DNA of 64,000 nt from Chryseobacterium vaccae (GTDB lineage: Bacteria; Bacteroidota; Bacteroidia; Flavobacteriales; Weeksellaceae), in assembly GCF_009602705.1 (NCBI RefSeq), contig NZ_VSWH01000001.1, positions 434,001-498,000 on the forward strand, read 5' to 3'. The notes beneath the pieces are model-generated. The model made no database searches. It was not told the DNA's origin and saw nothing but the letters and a program-made list of their open reading frames with translations. Position 1 is the stretch's first letter. Every line of letters starts with the position of its first letter. This document shows, piece by piece, positions 62,858-64,000 of the stretch. A program made the translations under genes and the position numbers.

Positions 62858-63214
62858 TTATAAATTTTCAGATGATGTTTTAATGATTTTAGTCAAAATA
62901 TTAATAATCATTTCTATTTCTTTTAAATAAGGCTCGATGTCAATTTGAACAAGACTTGAAGAAGGGTAAAGCTTCAGCCAATATTTTGTTTCTCTAGCTT
63001 CTTTGTTTGCAATAGAAAGCTTTGATATAAAATCTTTTTTAGACTGAGCTACAATAGCTTCTTCTACGTTTGCTCCGATAGAAGTTCCGGAACGAAGAAT
63101 TTGTTTTGATAAAATAAACTCATTTTGAGATTTACATTCAGTATAAAGTTTTATTATTCTTAAAGCAAATTCAAATGTTTTTATTTGGATCAAATTGTCT
63201 TGTTTGAAACTCAT
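62858..63214 (-). CDS. Four-helix-bundle protein (S23/23S rRNA intervening-sequence protein family)
   Basis: The 118-residue protein has no signal. Its helices match the PF05635 pattern: LIQIKTFEFALRIIKLYTECKSQNEFILSKQILRSGTSIGANVEEAIVAQSKKDFISKLSIANKEARETKYWLKLY and a terminal EIEMIINILTKIIKTS. These proteins were first found in 23S rRNA intervening sequences and related ones help diversity-generating retroelements, but most, like this one, sit alone in intergenic places. It interrupts a beta-oxidation unit and is flanked by inverted AT-rich repeats. Its function is not known. No reverse transcriptase or rRNA is nearby. Confidence 0.93.
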   Translation of the reverse strand: MSFKQDNLIQIKTFEFALRIIKLYTECKSQNEFILSKQILRSGTSIGANVEEAIVAQSKKDFISKLSIANKEARETKYWLKLYPSSSLVQIDIEPYLKEIEMIINILTKIIKTSSENL

Positions 63215-63245
63215 CTAAAATTTATAATTTAAAATCTATAATTAA
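63215..63245. repeat. Right inverted repeat flanking the four-helix-bundle gene
   Basis: TAAAATTTATAAT (63216-63228) is the exact complement of 62830-62842, followed by TTAAAATCTATAATTAATT. It lies between the four-helix-bundle start and the thiolase stop. Confidence 0.5.
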
Positions 63246-64000
63246 TTAAAGTAGTTCAAAAATAGAAGCCGCTCCCTGGCCCGTTCCCACACACATGGAA
63301 ACCATTCCGTACTTGTTGCCGCGTCTTCTCATTTCGTCAAGAAGCTGAACGGTAAGTTTAGTTCCGGTACATCCAAGTGGGTGACCTAAAGCGATGGCAC
63401 CTCCGTTTACGTTCAGGATATCTGGATTTAAGCCTAATTCTTTCTTAATTGCTACCGATTGAGAGGCAAAAGCTTCGTTAAGCTCAATAAGCTCGATATC
63501 TTTTAGTTCTAAACCTGCCTGTTTTAATGCCTTTGGAATAGCGTAGATTGGTCCCATCCCCATGATTCTGGGTTCAAGACCTGCTGCTGCATAAGCCACT
63601 AATCTTGCTTCCGGCTGTAATCCTAATTCTTTAACCATTTCCTCGCTCATTACCATTACGAAAGCTGCTCCGTCACTCATTTGCGAAGAGTTTCCGGCTG
63701 TAACGCTTCCTCCGTTGGCGAATACAGGTCTTAACTTTGCTAAACCTGCAAGAGACGTATCTGCTCTTGGGCCTTCGTCCACAGAAAAGTCAAACTTTTT
63801 GGTCTGCATTTTCTGATTTTCGTCTAAGAAGTTATATTCTACAGGAATAGGAACAATCTGATTGGCAAATTTCCCTTCCTGATTTGCTTTTAAGGCTTTC
63901 ATATGGGATTCAAAAGCAAACTGATCCTGCTCTTCTCTTGATATATTATATTGTTTAGCTACTTCTTCAGCTGTGTAACCCATTCCCCAGTAATAATCAG
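63246..64000 (-). CDS. Acetyl-CoA C-acyltransferase (thiolase), partial, N-terminus outside window
   Basis: The frame runs through the window edge (DYYWGMGYTAEEVAKQYNIS), so the N-terminal nucleophile Cys is not visible. The C-terminal half shows ERPRADTSLAGLAKLRPVF-type blocks (here GPRADTSLAGLAKLRPVFANGGSVTAGNSS), NEAFASQSVA, the His loop NVNGGAIALGHPLGCTG and the second Cys in CVGTGQGAA. Thiolases cleave 3-ketoacyl-CoA in the last beta-oxidation step. It precedes the dehydrogenase gene on the same strand, with the four-helix-bundle insertion between them. Confidence 0.95.
   Translation of the reverse strand, partial: DYYWGMGYTAEEVAKQYNISREEQDQFAFESHMKALKANQEGKFANQIVPIPVEYNFLDENQKMQTKKFDFSVDEGPRADTSLAGLAKLRPVFANGGSVTAGNSSQMSDGAAFVMVMSEEMVKELGLQPEARLVAYAAAGLEPRIMGMGPIYAIPKALKQAGLELKDIELIELNEAFASQSVAIKKELGLNPDILNVNGGAIALGHPLGCTGTKLTVQLLDEMRRRGNKYGMVSMCVGTGQGAASIFELL

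Overview
The window looks like chromosome from a flavobacterium of the family Weeksellaceae, most likely Chryseobacterium or a close relative. The reasons are AT-rich DNA with very AT-rich gaps, start sites preceded by TAnnTTTG boxes (the Bacteroidota -7 element), several secreted proteins ending in a type IX secretion (T9SS) sorting domain that closes with KKIIKK-like residues, GLPGLI, GEVED and DUF2490 proteins, a SusC-type envelope lifestyle, and a sodium-pumping membrane pyrophosphatase. The genus is an inference. There is no rRNA, CRISPR array, recognisable transposase or prophage. One tRNA (Arg, CCT) is present.

Layout. 1-11.9 kb: a cut-off sigma-54 activator, YggS, a NodB lipoprotein, a CarboxypepD_reg-like protein, DUF72, then a copper block (CopA ATPase with four Cys-rich metal-binding repeats, and an HMA-AraC regulator overlapping a thioesterase), DUF6157, an XRE/DUF2975 pair, an RRM protein, a BlaI-like regulator and a PAP2 protein. 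12-18.3 kb: pyruvate dehydrogenase E1 alpha and E2, TlpA-like thioredoxin, LolD-like ATPase, L,D-transpeptidase-like lipoprotein, RadC and a FemAB/GNAT-like protein. 18.4-25.4 kb: a tail-fibre-like secreted protein overlapping a T9SS subtilase, then soluble pyrophosphatase and a membrane pyrophosphatase fused to an OmpA domain. 25.4-32.4 kb: aminotransferase, M28 peptidase, a tight GNAT/VOC/endonuclease V-like cluster, GEVED and GLPGLI proteins. 32.4-43.8 kb: SWIM-SNF2 helicase, SDR, AraC regulator, KAS III-like enzyme, T9SS protein, TPR histidine kinase, YcaQ-like glycosylase. 44-49 kb: tRNA-Arg, an eroded stretch with a T9SS-tail fragment and orphan terminators, an NAD(P)-binding protein and UvrA. 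49-60 kb: TonB receptor, DUF2490, HD hydrolase, a 1573-residue surface protein and a run of small secreted proteins or lipoproteins, one of which has a disrupted start. 61-64 kb: acyl-CoA dehydrogenase and thiolase separated by a four-helix-bundle gene lying between inverted repeats.

Most of the region is ordinary housekeeping and envelope biology. The parts that reward a second look are the pyrophosphatase-OmpA fusion, the HMA-AraC copper sensor with its palindromic downstream gap, a previously unexplained dispersed intergenic repeat seen at least twice and in a shorter third form, the four-helix-bundle cassette, the gene-free but terminator-bearing gaps at 44.1-45.1 and 48.5-49.4 kb, and the hairpin over the TonB receptor ribosome binding site. 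I did not find a convincing new defence or mobile system.
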